Of a stretch of DNA of 36,788 nt, positions 18,154 to 27,219 are shown in pieces. Within the stretch, counting starts at the first letter, position 1. Each line of letters opens with the position of its first letter. The translations under genes and the position numbers were made by a program. Source of the DNA: Candidatus Uhrbacteria bacterium (GTDB lineage: Bacteria > Patescibacteriota > Patescibacteriia > UBA9934); contig JABHCP010000003.1 in the NCBI GenBank assembly GCA_018673485.1, forward strand, positions 1 through 36,788, written 5' to 3'. The notes beneath the pieces are model-generated. The model saw only the letters and a program-made list of their open reading frames with translations. It searched no databases and had not been told where the DNA came from.

Positions 18154-19539
18154 ATGGCAAAAAATGAACAAGGTACTATGGAAAAGATCGTGTCGCTTTG
18201 TAAGCGACGCGGCTTTGTCTTCCCATCATCAGAAATTTACGGTGGTTTTGCCGCAGTGTATGACTACGGCCCATTGGGAGTTGAGCTTTCAAATAATATC
18301 AAGAAAGCTTGGTGGAAGACTATGGTTCACGAACGTGAAGACGTAGTTGGGCTTGATAGCGCAATTTTCATGAGTCCAAAGGTTTGGGAGGCAAGCGGTC
18401 ACGTTAATGGCTTTTCTGATCCTTTAACTGAGTGTAAGAAATGTAATGTACGGCATCGTGTTGATCACATGCTTGAGTCAATCGACGTATTTGCTGACGA
18501 GAAGATGAGCGTGGAGGAGATTAGCGCGTTGTTTGAGGAAAATAAAGATAAGTTAAAGTGTCCAAAATGTGGCGCGCAGGAATTTACAGAGATTCGTAAC
18601 TTCAACTTACTTGTTCAGTCCAACCTCGGGAACTTCACAGGAGACTGGGCAGAAAATCCGGTTTATTTGCGTGGCGAGACTTGCCAAGGTATTTATGTGA
18701 ACTACAAGAATGTAGTGGACTCAATGCACATGAAGGTTCCGTTTGGTATTGCGCAGACCGGTAAGGCATTCCGAAATGAAATCACAGCTCGCCAGTTTAT
18801 TTTCCGCACACGTGAGTTTGAACAAATGGAGATGCAGTACTTTGTTCATCCAGATGATGCGATGAAGTTTTATGATGAGTGGAAGGAGCGTAGAATGCAG
18901 TTCTATGTCGACATTGGTATTAATGAGGAGAATTTGCAGTGGCATAAGCATGAGAACTTAGTGTTTTATGCTAAGGAAGCTTACGACATTGAATATAAGT
19001 ATCCGTTTGGTTGGAAGGAGCTCGAGGGTATTCATGCGCGAGGGGATTATGATCTTTCCCAACATTGCGAGCATTCAGGGCAAAAGTTGGAGTATGTTGA
19101 TCAGGTAAAGAACGAAAAGTACACACCGCACGTTGTTGAAACTTCAGCTGGTGTTGCTCGAACAATGTTGGCGGTTCTTGCTGACGCTTACACTGAGGAG
19201 GAGGTTGAGGGCGATACTCGAGTAGTGCTGAAGCTAAATACAAAGCTGGCACCGTTTAAGATTGCTGTGTTGCCACTGTCAAAAAAGGATGAGCTGGTTA
19301 CTCCAGCACGTGAGCTATTCAAGAAGCTGTCAAAAAAATATATAGTTGATTTTGATATCACTCAATCAATTGGGAAACGATATCGACGTCAGGATGAGGT
19401 AGGAACACCATATTGCATTACATTTGATTTTGATTCTTTGGAAGACAAGGCGGTCACGGTGCGTGATCGCGATACCATGAAGCAGGATCGCGTGACTATT
19501 GCTGAGCTGGAAGCGTATTTTGCAGAAAAGCTCGATTAA
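18154..19539 (+). CDS. glyS: Glycine--tRNA ligase (single-chain, class II)
   Basis: KRRGFVFPSSEIYGGFAAVYDYGPLGVELSNNIKKAWW, FRNEITARQFIFRTREFEQMEMQYFVHP, C-terminal anticodon-binding domain. Confidence 0.95.
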   Translation: MAKNEQGTMEKIVSLCKRRGFVFPSSEIYGGFAAVYDYGPLGVELSNNIKKAWWKTMVHEREDVVGLDSAIFMSPKVWEASGHVNGFSDPLTECKKCNVRHRVDHMLESIDVFADEKMSVEEISALFEENKDKLKCPKCGAQEFTEIRNFNLLVQSNLGNFTGDWAENPVYLRGETCQGIYVNYKNVVDSMHMKVPFGIAQTGKAFRNEITARQFIFRTREFEQMEMQYFVHPDDAMKFYDEWKERRMQFYVDIGINEENLQWHKHENLVFYAKEAYDIEYKYPFGWKELEGIHARGDYDLSQHCEHSGQKLEYVDQVKNEKYTPHVVETSAGVARTMLAVLADAYTEEEVEGDTRVVLKLNTKLAPFKIAVLPLSKKDELVTPARELFKKLSKKYIVDFDITQSIGKRYRRQDEVGTPYCITFDFDSLEDKAVTVRDRDTMKQDRVTIAELEAYFAEKLD

Positions 19540-19544
19540 CATTT

Positions 19545-19735
19545 AATCCTCCACCCCCTTTTTAAGGGGGAGTTAGAGGGGGTTTGCTGAGAATTTGATT
19601 CGATCGAATATTATTAATCGGAAACCACCCCTAGCCCCTCCTTGACCCATTCGATAAACTCAGGGCCCCTGAGCGAAATCGAAGGGGTCGAGATGGGAAT
19701 TAGGTGGTGGGAAGATCCCTTCTTACCTTAGGTGC
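19545..19735. repeat. Intergenic nested palindromic repeat element
   Basis: CCCCCTTTTTAAGGGGG, then CTCAGGGCCCCTGAG within TTCGATAAACTCAGGGCCCCTGAGCGAAATCGAA. Confidence 0.65.
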
Positions 19736-19817
19736 GTCAAGATGGTGAGTTTGATCGAATTCAGAGTTTCGAACTACATTCTACATTCTACTTTCTACAT
19801 TCTGTAATTATTAAAAT

Positions 19818-21098
19818 ATGACAAAAGCAAAGCAGCTAAAGAATGGCATGCGTTTTCATCTTGTTCCGTTTGATGGCACAGAGGCTGTTACGGTTTTAGT
19901 TTTGATTGATGTTGGCTCTAGATATGAATCCAGTAAGGTTTTGGGGGCGTCACATGTGATTGAGCACATGATGTTTAAGGGCACAGAGAAAAGACCAACA
20001 AACTTGGATATTTCCAAAGAGCTAGATCGCTACGGTGCACAGTTCAATGCGTATACTGGAAAGGATATCACTGGATATTATGTAAAGATCGCCAGTGACA
20101 AAGCACCAATCGCAATAGATTTGTTACACGACATGCTTTTTAATTCAAAGTTTGAGGCAAAGGATTTAAAGCGTGAGAAAAAAGTCATTGTTGAGGAAAT
20201 TAAGATGTATGAGGAAAATCCAATAATGCATATCAAAGATTTGATTGAAGAAACGATGTTTGAGGGCACTTCATTGGGCTTAAATATCGCAGGAACCACA
20301 GATACCGTTTTGAATATGAGAAGAGCTGATATTCTTAAGTATAAGGAGGATAATTATCAAGTTGAACGCATGGTTGTTGTGTTGGCAGGTGCAGTGCCGA
20401 AAAATACTAAGGCTTTACTTGAAAAGTCGTTTGGTAAGGTTGAGGCTGATAAGCGCGACGCAGTTGCTTACGAGACAATTTCCGATCGATTTGAAACGGA
20501 GGGTCTTAAACTAAAGAGTCAGTACAAGCCACTAAAGCAAATTCAGTTGGCGCTTGGTTTCCCAACATTTGGTCGCGAGCACAAGGATGCGCCAGCACTT
20601 AGAATCTTGTCTATGATTTTGGGTGGCACAATGAGCTCAAGGTTGTTTATGGAAGTTAGAGAAAAGAAGGCGCTTTGTTACTACATCGGCAGTCAAGTTA
20701 GTTTTTATGAGGATGTTGGTAAATTTATAATTCAAGCTGGGCTTGATGCGAGTCGATTGGATGACGCGGTAAAGACGGTCTTGAAAGAACTTAGAAAGAT
20801 TAAAAAGCACGGAGTTACTCAAGAGGAATTGCGCTACACGAAAGATCACATTGGGGGTGCAATGAGACTCGGACTAGAAAATTCATCAGCTCGGGCTGAG
20901 TTTTATGGAAGGCAAGAGTTACATCGCCGCTCTATGAAAACTCCAGAAGAGCGACTTGAAGAGTTAAATGCAGTCAAACGCTCTGACATTAAAAGAGTTG
21001 CTAATCAGATACTAGATACTAAAAAATTGTCAGTCGCAGGAATAGGGCCGTACAAAAAAGACAAAGATTTAGCAAAGCACTTTGAAGGATTGCTGTAA
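19818..21098 (+). CDS. M16-family zinc peptidase
   Basis: HVIEHMMFKGT (HxxEH), downstream E, R/Y-type C-terminal domain. Confidence 0.93.
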   Translation: MTKAKQLKNGMRFHLVPFDGTEAVTVLVLIDVGSRYESSKVLGASHVIEHMMFKGTEKRPTNLDISKELDRYGAQFNAYTGKDITGYYVKIASDKAPIAIDLLHDMLFNSKFEAKDLKREKKVIVEEIKMYEENPIMHIKDLIEETMFEGTSLGLNIAGTTDTVLNMRRADILKYKEDNYQVERMVVVLAGAVPKNTKALLEKSFGKVEADKRDAVAYETISDRFETEGLKLKSQYKPLKQIQLALGFPTFGREHKDAPALRILSMILGGTMSSRLFMEVREKKALCYYIGSQVSFYEDVGKFIIQAGLDASRLDDAVKTVLKELRKIKKHGVTQEELRYTKDHIGGAMRLGLENSSARAEFYGRQELHRRSMKTPEERLEELNAVKRSDIKRVANQILDTKKLSVAGIGPYKKDKDLAKHFEGLL

Positions 21099-21121
21099 TC
21101 TAGGATTAAGTTGCTGAAAGT

Positions 21122-21196
21122 GTTTAAAATGTTTATTTTCGAAATAAACATTTTCAACAAACGACAGCGCAGCTGGAGTGATTAAACATTTTAAAC
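21122..21196 (+). promoter_or_regulatory. Structured AT-rich leader upstream of tpiA with competing hairpins
   Basis: 21126-21138/21142-21154 (13-bp arms) and 21122-21135/21183-21196 (14-bp exact inverted repeat) share the same left arm. Confidence 0.55.
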
Positions 21197-21202
21197 ATTC
21201 AT

Positions 21203-21976
21203 ATGAAATACATATTTGCCAACTGGAAGATGAATCTAGGAACACGCGAGAGTGTGGCTCTAGCACGTGGTGTTATGCGAACGCTACGAGGTAAGGAGAA
21301 GACACCATCTGTTGTTATCTTTCCATCATTCACGGTGCTAAACGAGGTCCGTAAGGTTATGGCTCGGTCGCGAATGCGAATCGGTGCGCAAAATTGTGGT
21401 ACTGATAAAAAAGGTGCGTATACAGGCGAGGTGTCAATCTCTATGTTAGAAGACGTCGGTTGTGAGTATGTTCTAGTAGGGCACTCAGAGCGTAGATTTG
21501 TCTTTGGGGAGAGTCTTGATGTTGTTTCGCGTCGATTTGCAGCAGCAATAGCTTCAAAGCTTACACCAGTCTTGTGTGTCGGAGAGCCGCTTGAGGAGCG
21601 CGATGCGGGGAATGCTAAGGGCTACGTTGGAGAACAGCTAACAACTGCCCTAAAGGGTGTAAGACTGCCACGTCAGAAGCATTTGTTTATTGCCTATGAG
21701 CCTGTTTGGGCAATTGGGTCAGACCACGCCGCACTTGTTGCTGATATGGTAGATATGCATGAGTACATCAAAGACACTGCTAGAAAGTTAGTTGACGTTC
21801 CTGAAAGCAAGATTCATATTTTGTATGGAGGTTCAGTTAATGCAGTTAACGCATATACATTTTTACGAGAGGAGCTTGTTGACGGTGTATTGGTTGGTGG
21901 GGCGAGTTTAAAGATCAAAGAGTTTCAAGGTATTGTCGATTCAGCAACAGATGTGATAACAGCGCAAGAATTGTAA
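21203..21976 (+). CDS. tpiA: Triosephosphate isomerase
   Basis: FANWKMN, VGHSERR, IAYEPVWAIGS, YGGSVNAVN, DGVLVGGASL. Confidence 0.96.
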   Translation: MKYIFANWKMNLGTRESVALARGVMRTLRGKEKTPSVVIFPSFTVLNEVRKVMARSRMRIGAQNCGTDKKGAYTGEVSISMLEDVGCEYVLVGHSERRFVFGESLDVVSRRFAAAIASKLTPVLCVGEPLEERDAGNAKGYVGEQLTTALKGVRLPRQKHLFIAYEPVWAIGSDHAALVADMVDMHEYIKDTARKLVDVPESKIHILYGGSVNAVNAYTFLREELVDGVLVGGASLKIKEFQGIVDSATDVITAQEL

Positions 21977-21979
21977 TTT

Positions 21980-22774
21980 ATGATTTGGACAATAATGTTT
22001 TCAATTTTATTCATTGGTGGAGTAATAGTCATTGCTTGGCTTTTGTTGCAGAAATGGACAGAGCTTAGAGTGCTCGACCCAGAGTCAGTCCCTGAATCAG
22101 AATCAAAAAAGAAAAAGCAGGAATTATTGCGAAAAAGAATTGAGCGCACTGGACATAAATATGCGAACAAAGCTCAGAAAGATGTTCTGCGTCCACTGGG
22201 CTCTGGCTTGCAAAATATATTCCGTAAATTTGCCGGTAAGTTGACTGCGGCTGAGCGTAAGTATCAGCAAGAGAAACATAAACAGGCGGCACAAGATGGT
22301 GATCTTCGTGTTATCGATCAGCTAATTGATGAAGCACATAAGCTCATGGATGAGGAAGTATGGGATTTAGCTGAGAAGAAGCTTATTCAGGTCATCGGTC
22401 TTGATGCCAGAAATTCAGAGGCATATGAGCTTTTGGGTAGGGTTTATCTGGCGATGAAGGATTTTGAATCTGCAAAACAAACGTTTGTGTTTTTAAATAA
22501 GCTTAACAAAAAAGACGCAAGTGTGATTGCGAGTTTGGGGGAAGTTAATATGAAGTTGGGAAGCGTGCAAGAAGCTGTTGAGCATTTTGAAAAAGCGGTC
22601 GAGATCAGCCCCAAGAATCCCAAGTATTTAGATTTATGGATAGACTCTGTGATTGAGTCCGGAGATGTTCACAGTGCAATGACAGCCCTTGATAGGCTGA
22701 TAGAGGTAAATCCTGAGAATAAGAAAATATCAGAGTTTGAGAGCAGAATAGAAATACTTCGTAATAAAAAATAG
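21980..22774 (+). CDS. Membrane-anchored TPR protein
   Basis: N-terminal TM (MIWTIMFSILFIGGVIVIAWLLL) and tandem TPR units (AYELLGRVYLAMKDFESAKQTF; AIASLGEVNMKLG-like). Confidence 0.85.
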   Translation: MIWTIMFSILFIGGVIVIAWLLLQKWTELRVLDPESVPESESKKKKQELLRKRIERTGHKYANKAQKDVLRPLGSGLQNIFRKFAGKLTAAERKYQQEKHKQAAQDGDLRVIDQLIDEAHKLMDEEVWDLAEKKLIQVIGLDARNSEAYELLGRVYLAMKDFESAKQTFVFLNKLNKKDASVIASLGEVNMKLGSVQEAVEHFEKAVEISPKNPKYLDLWIDSVIESGDVHSAMTALDRLIEVNPENKKISEFESRIEILRNKK

Positions 22775-22779
22775 AATAA

Positions 22780-22808
22780 AAAAAATCGGCCCGTGGGGCT
22801 GATTTTTT
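22780..22808. terminator. Bidirectional terminator between the TPR gene and rpmG
   Basis: AAAAATCGGCCC-gtg-GGGCTGATTTTTT. Confidence 0.75.
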
Positions 22809-22962
22809 ATTTGCTCTCTTTGTGCATTACGTGCTTTCCACACTGTTTACAAAATTTCTTGATTTCTAGGCGTTCCTGGATTTTCTTTTTGTTTTTGTGT
22901 GAGCGATAATTCGCTGTTTTGCACTCAGTGCACTCGAGCTTGATCATGTTATCCTGTGACAT
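22807..22962 (-). CDS. rpmG: 50S ribosomal protein L33
   Basis: MSQDNMIKLECTECKTANYRSHKNKKKIQERLEIKKFCKQCGKHVMHKESK, CxxC...CxxC. Confidence 0.93.
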   Translation of the reverse strand: MSQDNMIKLECTECKTANYRSHKNKKKIQERLEIKKFCKQCGKHVMHKESK

Positions 22963-23021
22963 AGTTTTGTTGTTCAATAACGGGGGTAATGTACTATATT
23001 TATGCTTTTGAGTCAACACTA

Positions 23022-23053
23022 TTGACACACCAGCGATAATAAGGCATTATAAT
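23022..23053 (+). promoter_or_regulatory. Sigma70-like promoter of the 23090 cassette
   Basis: TTGACA-17-CATTAT (overlapping TATAAT). Confidence 0.6.
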
Positions 23054-23089
23054 TGACCGAAACACATAACCTTGATAGGTAGGTGTCCA

Positions 23090-23518
23090 ATGATTGATTT
23101 CCATGCGTGCGGTAAGCACCCCAAGGGTGTTGGTTGGTGCATAGCTCATCCGTTTCGTGCCCACTGGCGCTGCATGATGCTCAAGGAGCTTCGACGACAG
23201 GAACTCGGGCCGATAGCCCAAGCTCGCCGCGTTGATCCCGATCCAGAGGTTAGGCTCGTTCAATTTGTAGCCGACGCCCTGGCGCTGATTCAGGGCGAAG
23301 CTCTGGAAGGTTGCCCCAGGTCTGTGGTGATTGAAAGGACCGCATCCTGCGTTGGAAAGGATTACGGCGTGTGCCCTGATCCGCGCGAGATGATGGTTGG
23401 TGGCATGTGTCGCTTGCAGAACTTAAAAGACCTGCACATTCCATTTTTCATGTGTAATCACTGTGGCAGCGCACTGGAAAGTCGTGGTGTTGCAGTAAGG
23501 CTCTTTTTCGCCGAGTGA
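23090..23518 (+). CDS. Orphan Cys/His-rich small protein (accessory cassette)
   Basis: MIDFHACGKHPKGVGWCIAHPFRAHWRC...FFMCNHCGSALESRG; ATG preceded by AGGTAGGTGTCCA; own promoter and terminator. Confidence 0.75.
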   Translation: MIDFHACGKHPKGVGWCIAHPFRAHWRCMMLKELRRQELGPIAQARRVDPDPEVRLVQFVADALALIQGEALEGCPRSVVIERTASCVGKDYGVCPDPREMMVGGMCRLQNLKDLHIPFFMCNHCGSALESRGVAVRLFFAE

Positions 23519-23531
23519 CCGTCTTCGTCCT

Positions 23532-23570
23532 CGCACCAGCTCACAAGAGTATGGTGCGATTTGCTTTTTT
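23532..23570 (+). terminator. Rho-independent terminator of the 23090 cassette
   Basis: CGCACCA...TGGTGCG then TTTGCTTTTTT. Confidence 0.75.
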
Positions 23571-23597
23571 AGCCCCAATCACTATAATGACTCCGCT

Positions 23598-24842
23598 ATG
23601 AAAAATTACGATCACATTGAACTTTTAGCCCCAGCTGGCTCGTTTGAATCATTGCGAGCGGCAATCGGCGCTGGTGCTGACGCTGTATATTTTGGCGTGG
23701 AGGGATTTAATATGCGAGCAAATACAGCCAAGAAGTTTACACTTGATGACCTACGCGAGATAGCAAAAATTTCACATGAAAATAATATTAAGTGTTACTT
23801 GGCACTCAACACTCTTGTCTACGATTCAAATATCGATGTCATGAAAGAAGCTGTCGATGCAGTTAAGGAAGCTGAAGTTGATGCAATTATTAGTTTCGAT
23901 TTCTCTGCTATCGAGTACGCTCGATCTAAAGGCGTCGAGGTTCACATTTCAACTCAGCATTCCATTTCAAATATCGAAGCTGTTAAGTTCTTTTCACAAT
24001 GGTCTGATCGAGTTGTGCTTGCGCGGGAGTTAACTCTTGAGCAGATTGATCAGATTATCGATGAGATTAAAGTGCAAAATGTTCGCGGACCAAAGGGTCG
24101 ATTAGTTGAGATAGAAGTATTTGTCCATGGTGCTATGTGCGTTGCGGTTAGCGGACGCTGTGGAATGAGTTTGTATATGTATAACACTTCTGCTAATTGC
24201 GGGGCTTGCTCGCAGCCATGCCGACGAGCATACACGGTCAAAGATCGAGGCACAGGGAAAGAACTTGATATTGAAAATGAATACGTGATGAGCACTCAGG
24301 ATTTGTGCACAATTGGAATGATTGATGAGATTATGGATTCCGGAGTAGTGTCCTTGAAGATCGAAGGTCGTGGACGTGCACCTGAGTATGTAGACGAAGT
24401 TATTGGGTGTTATCGTGAGGCGATCGAATCAGTTAAGGGAGGAGAATATAATCGAGATAAGGTCAAAAACTGGAATGAGCGACTTGGTACAGTCTACAAT
24501 CGAAAAATGAGTGAAGGTTTTTACCGCGGGCAAGCATTCAGGTACTGGAGCGAAGGCGCGCACTCGCAAGCGACACAGAAAAAAGAATTAGTTGGAACGG
24601 TTGAGCACTACTATCCAAAAGTAGGAGTAGCCGAGATCCGCGTGCACGCATCTGACTTGAAAGAAACCGATAAGTGCATGATCACAGGAAAGACAACAGG
24701 TTTGATCCGATTTGTACCAGAAGGCATGATTGTTGATGAAATGCCATCAGATCACGCACAACAGGGAAGTCTGATAACAACCAAGGTCCCCGATAAAGTA
24801 CGAAAGAATGATAAGTTTTATAAGTTCGTGAAAGTTGTATAA
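23598..24842 (+). CDS. Peptidase U32 family protein
   Basis: ELLAPAGSFESLRAAIGAGADAVYFGVEGFNMRA, EVFVHGAMCVAVSGRCGMSLY, CGACSQPCRRAY, SLKIEGRGRAPEYV. Confidence 0.95.
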   Translation: MKNYDHIELLAPAGSFESLRAAIGAGADAVYFGVEGFNMRANTAKKFTLDDLREIAKISHENNIKCYLALNTLVYDSNIDVMKEAVDAVKEAEVDAIISFDFSAIEYARSKGVEVHISTQHSISNIEAVKFFSQWSDRVVLARELTLEQIDQIIDEIKVQNVRGPKGRLVEIEVFVHGAMCVAVSGRCGMSLYMYNTSANCGACSQPCRRAYTVKDRGTGKELDIENEYVMSTQDLCTIGMIDEIMDSGVVSLKIEGRGRAPEYVDEVIGCYREAIESVKGGEYNRDKVKNWNERLGTVYNRKMSEGFYRGQAFRYWSEGAHSQATQKKELVGTVEHYYPKVGVAEIRVHASDLKETDKCMITGKTTGLIRFVPEGMIVDEMPSDHAQQGSLITTKVPDKVRKNDKFYKFVKVV

Positions 24843-24849
24843 ACAAAAG

Positions 24850-24875
24850 GCACCTCCGACGAGAGTCGGAGGTGC
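24850..24875 (-). terminator. Terminator of the 24904 cassette
   Basis: GCACCTCCGAC-tctc-GTCGGAGGTGC then CTTTTGTTT on the minus strand. Confidence 0.8.
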
Positions 24876-24903
24876 TTGTGCGATACGTGTGTAGGTGGTT
24901 AAC

Positions 24904-25353
24904 CTACTGCGCGACGAGCCGGGGCTTGATGGTCTTGACGCGAGTCTCGACCTTGTCGGCGATGGCCTTGTGAGCTTCGTCGCCATTGGCCTCGAGCTCG
25001 GTCGCGAGCTCCTTCAGGCCCTGCGGCAGCTCGAGCCCCTTGGCTTCGAACCACCTCACCCACCGCGCCGCTACTTCGTAGCAGACCCGATAGGTGGGCC
25101 AGGCGGCCAGGACGATCTCATCGACCGGGCCGAGCCATGCGTCGATGAAGGAGATGATCGCACCGAACGCGGGGACTGCGTTCCCGGTTGCGATCGTCCA
25201 GTCGAGCAGGATGACGCAGGCGAGCAGTGCGGTGAGCGCCACGGCATGGACCGTCGTCAGCCAGCGCTTCGCCCACCGGTCCACCTTCACGAAGGTGTTG
25301 TGAACGAAGGCCGTGATGGCCTTGATTGCTAAGGCAGCGATGAGAGTATGCAT
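24904..25353 (-). CDS. GC-rich orphan membrane protein (accessory cassette)
   Basis: MHTLIAALAIKAITAFVHNTF...HAVALTALLACVILLDWTIATGNAVPAFGAIISF...; SD GGAG; own promoter and terminator. Confidence 0.75.
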   Translation of the reverse strand: MHTLIAALAIKAITAFVHNTFVKVDRWAKRWLTTVHAVALTALLACVILLDWTIATGNAVPAFGAIISFIDAWLGPVDEIVLAAWPTYRVCYEVAARWVRWFEAKGLELPQGLKELATELEANGDEAHKAIADKVETRVKTIKPRLVAQ

Positions 25354-25404
25354 GATTTTGAATCTCCATACATTTCTGGTTTGTCTAGTCAAAGGAAAAG
25401 GAAA

Positions 25405-25462
25405 CGCGGTTATTCTTCAGTAAAATGAGAGAATAACCGCGCGTCCTCATCGAAATTCGATG
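25405..25462 (-). promoter_or_regulatory. Structured 5' leader of the 24904 cassette (two hairpins)
   Basis: 12-bp perfect stem CGCGGTTATTCT/AGAATAACCGCG and CATCGAA-t-TTCGATG. Confidence 0.7.
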
Positions 25463-25516
25463 ACTGCCTTTTAACCCAGGCCAGGGCTCTCTCTAGTTGT
25501 GAATGTTGATAACAAT

Positions 25517-25545
25517 ATAATAGCACAAAATTGGCTTTTTGTCAA
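25517..25545 (-). promoter_or_regulatory. Sigma70 promoter of the 24904 cassette
   Basis: Minus strand TTGACA-AAAAGCCAATTTTGTGC(17)-TATTAT. Confidence 0.85.
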
Positions 25546-25578
25546 TAGTCCTTGGCTAAGTTTAGCCCTTTTTTCATA

Positions 25579-25618
25579 CAAAAAGACCCCTCATACTTCA
25601 GTGGGGGAGTCTCTTTTT
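25579..25618 (-). terminator. Terminator of the PIF1-like helicase gene
   Basis: AAAAAGAGACTCCCCCACTGAAGTATGAGGGGTCTTTTT on the minus strand. Confidence 0.7.
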
Positions 25619-25621
25619 GCA

Positions 25622-25653
25622 ATCAATTACGGTCCGATCGGACCGTAATTGAT
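25622..25653. repeat. 32-bp perfect loopless palindrome
   Basis: ATCAATTACGGTCCGATCGGACCGTAATTGAT. Confidence 0.9.
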
Positions 25654-27095
25654 CATGTTCTGTAGTGTAGGAAGTCTAGTACTGCTTGATCGACTATTAC
25701 GTCGCGGGGGCTGAATGGTTTTAGGAGTTTTATGCCTTCTAGTGTTGTGCAGCGACTGAGCGCTACGTACATTTGGCCGTGGGCAAATGCTCCCCAGCCA
25801 ACGTCAATGAGTACTTTGTCGAAAGTTTTACCCTGTGCTTTGTGAATGGTTACTGCCCAAGCAAGTACGATTGGGTATTGTGAGTATGATCCAACCACGC
25901 CTTCTTCAAAGCTATCGCCATTAAGTCCGTATTCAAAGATTTCCCATTTGTGCTGCGCGACCTCAACTCGTTCGCCGGTTTCAAGTTCAACATCGAGTGT
26001 TGGATATTTACTAAGTGCTGTTTTCCGGACTTTGCGGATTGTCCCCAACGATCCGTTTACCCAGCGTTTGGCAGGATCATTTGTGGTAAACATTATCCGA
26101 GCGCCTTCTTTTACTTTAATGATCGCTTCAGACGGCATCTTGCGCGCTGACAACTCACCCATGGATTGTGCCTTTAGCATGTGCTCTTGTCCGCCCAACC
26201 TTTTAAGCTCAAAGTTATTGCGAACTTGAGCCATCTTGTTAGTTGTTGTTAAGTGCACCACGTAGTCAGACTCGTCTGTTGGGTCGAAAAATTCATCATG
26301 GCACGCGTTCCATTTGCTAGTATCATATCTTCCTAACGTTCCACAACGCACTTTGTTTAGCAGATCAATAAAAGTTTTTTCTTTTTGGCGATGAACTTTA
26401 TTAAGTTCGATGATCTTTATTGGAGTATCAGCTATCGCCTCGGATGAAAAGAAGTATGGCGATGTGTACTCACACTCGAATCTGTTTGAGTCTTCTTTTG
26501 TTACAACCGGTGGAAGTTGGAATAGGTCACCAATAAAGATCATCTGTACGCCACCAAAAACCTCTCGTGGTTTACCTCGGTTAAGTCTGAGTGCTTTATC
26601 CACACAATCCAAAAGATCAGCGCGCACCATAGAAATCTCGTCGATGATGATCGTATCGATCTTTTTAAAGAAGTCGATGTTGTCGGAATGTGCTTTGTGG
26701 ACTAGGTGTTTATCGATTTTAGGATGAAAGCCAAAGAAAGAGTGAATCGTCTGGCCCTTCACGTTTAGTGCGGCCACTCCAGTTGGCGCGAGCACCACAT
26801 GCTTTTTCTTTGTTTTGGTTCGGAAGTATTTTAAAAGAGTAGACTTTCCAGTTCCAGCTCGGCCGGTTAGAAATATATGATTATTAGTGTCCTCAATCGC
26901 GCTATAAGCCTCGCGGAACTCCTTTGTAATTTTAATCCCAGGATCAAGCCCGATCTTTGATAAAGGCTTAACGGTTTTTTTGAAATTAGAATTTGTCGGC
27001 ACCTGTTTTGGCCATTTCTTTTTTGTAGCTTTCTTTCGTCCAAAACCACTTTTTCGTTTTTTGGCAGGCTTTGGAGTTTTGAACATCGTTGTCAT
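25653..27095 (-). CDS. PIF1-like AAA/superfamily 1 DNA helicase
   Basis: HIFLTGRAGTGKSTLLKYF, LAPTGVAALNVKGQTIHSFFGF, IIIDEISMVRADLLDCVD, AWAVTIHKAQGKTFDKVLID, QMYVALSRCTTLEGI. Confidence 0.93.
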   Translation of the reverse strand: MTTMFKTPKPAKKRKSGFGRKKATKKKWPKQVPTNSNFKKTVKPLSKIGLDPGIKITKEFREAYSAIEDTNNHIFLTGRAGTGKSTLLKYFRTKTKKKHVVLAPTGVAALNVKGQTIHSFFGFHPKIDKHLVHKAHSDNIDFFKKIDTIIIDEISMVRADLLDCVDKALRLNRGKPREVFGGVQMIFIGDLFQLPPVVTKEDSNRFECEYTSPYFFSSEAIADTPIKIIELNKVHRQKEKTFIDLLNKVRCGTLGRYDTSKWNACHDEFFDPTDESDYVVHLTTTNKMAQVRNNFELKRLGGQEHMLKAQSMGELSARKMPSEAIIKVKEGARIMFTTNDPAKRWVNGSLGTIRKVRKTALSKYPTLDVELETGERVEVAQHKWEIFEYGLNGDSFEEGVVGSYSQYPIVLAWAVTIHKAQGKTFDKVLIDVGWGAFAHGQMYVALSRCTTLEGIKLLKPFSPRDVIVDQAVLDFLHYRT

Positions 27096-27219
27096 AGTTG
27101 CTCTATTTTAACACAAATAAAAATACCCATGTTTTGTGGGGTTGAAACATGCTAGCTTGTCCAAGTGTTTTAAAAGTGAGATACTTGCATCATAAATATT
27201 ATTGAACCAAATAAATTAT

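Noticed and set aside
24895-25332. 145-aa plus-strand ORF
   Set aside because: Antisense shadow of the 24904-25353 membrane-protein cassette.
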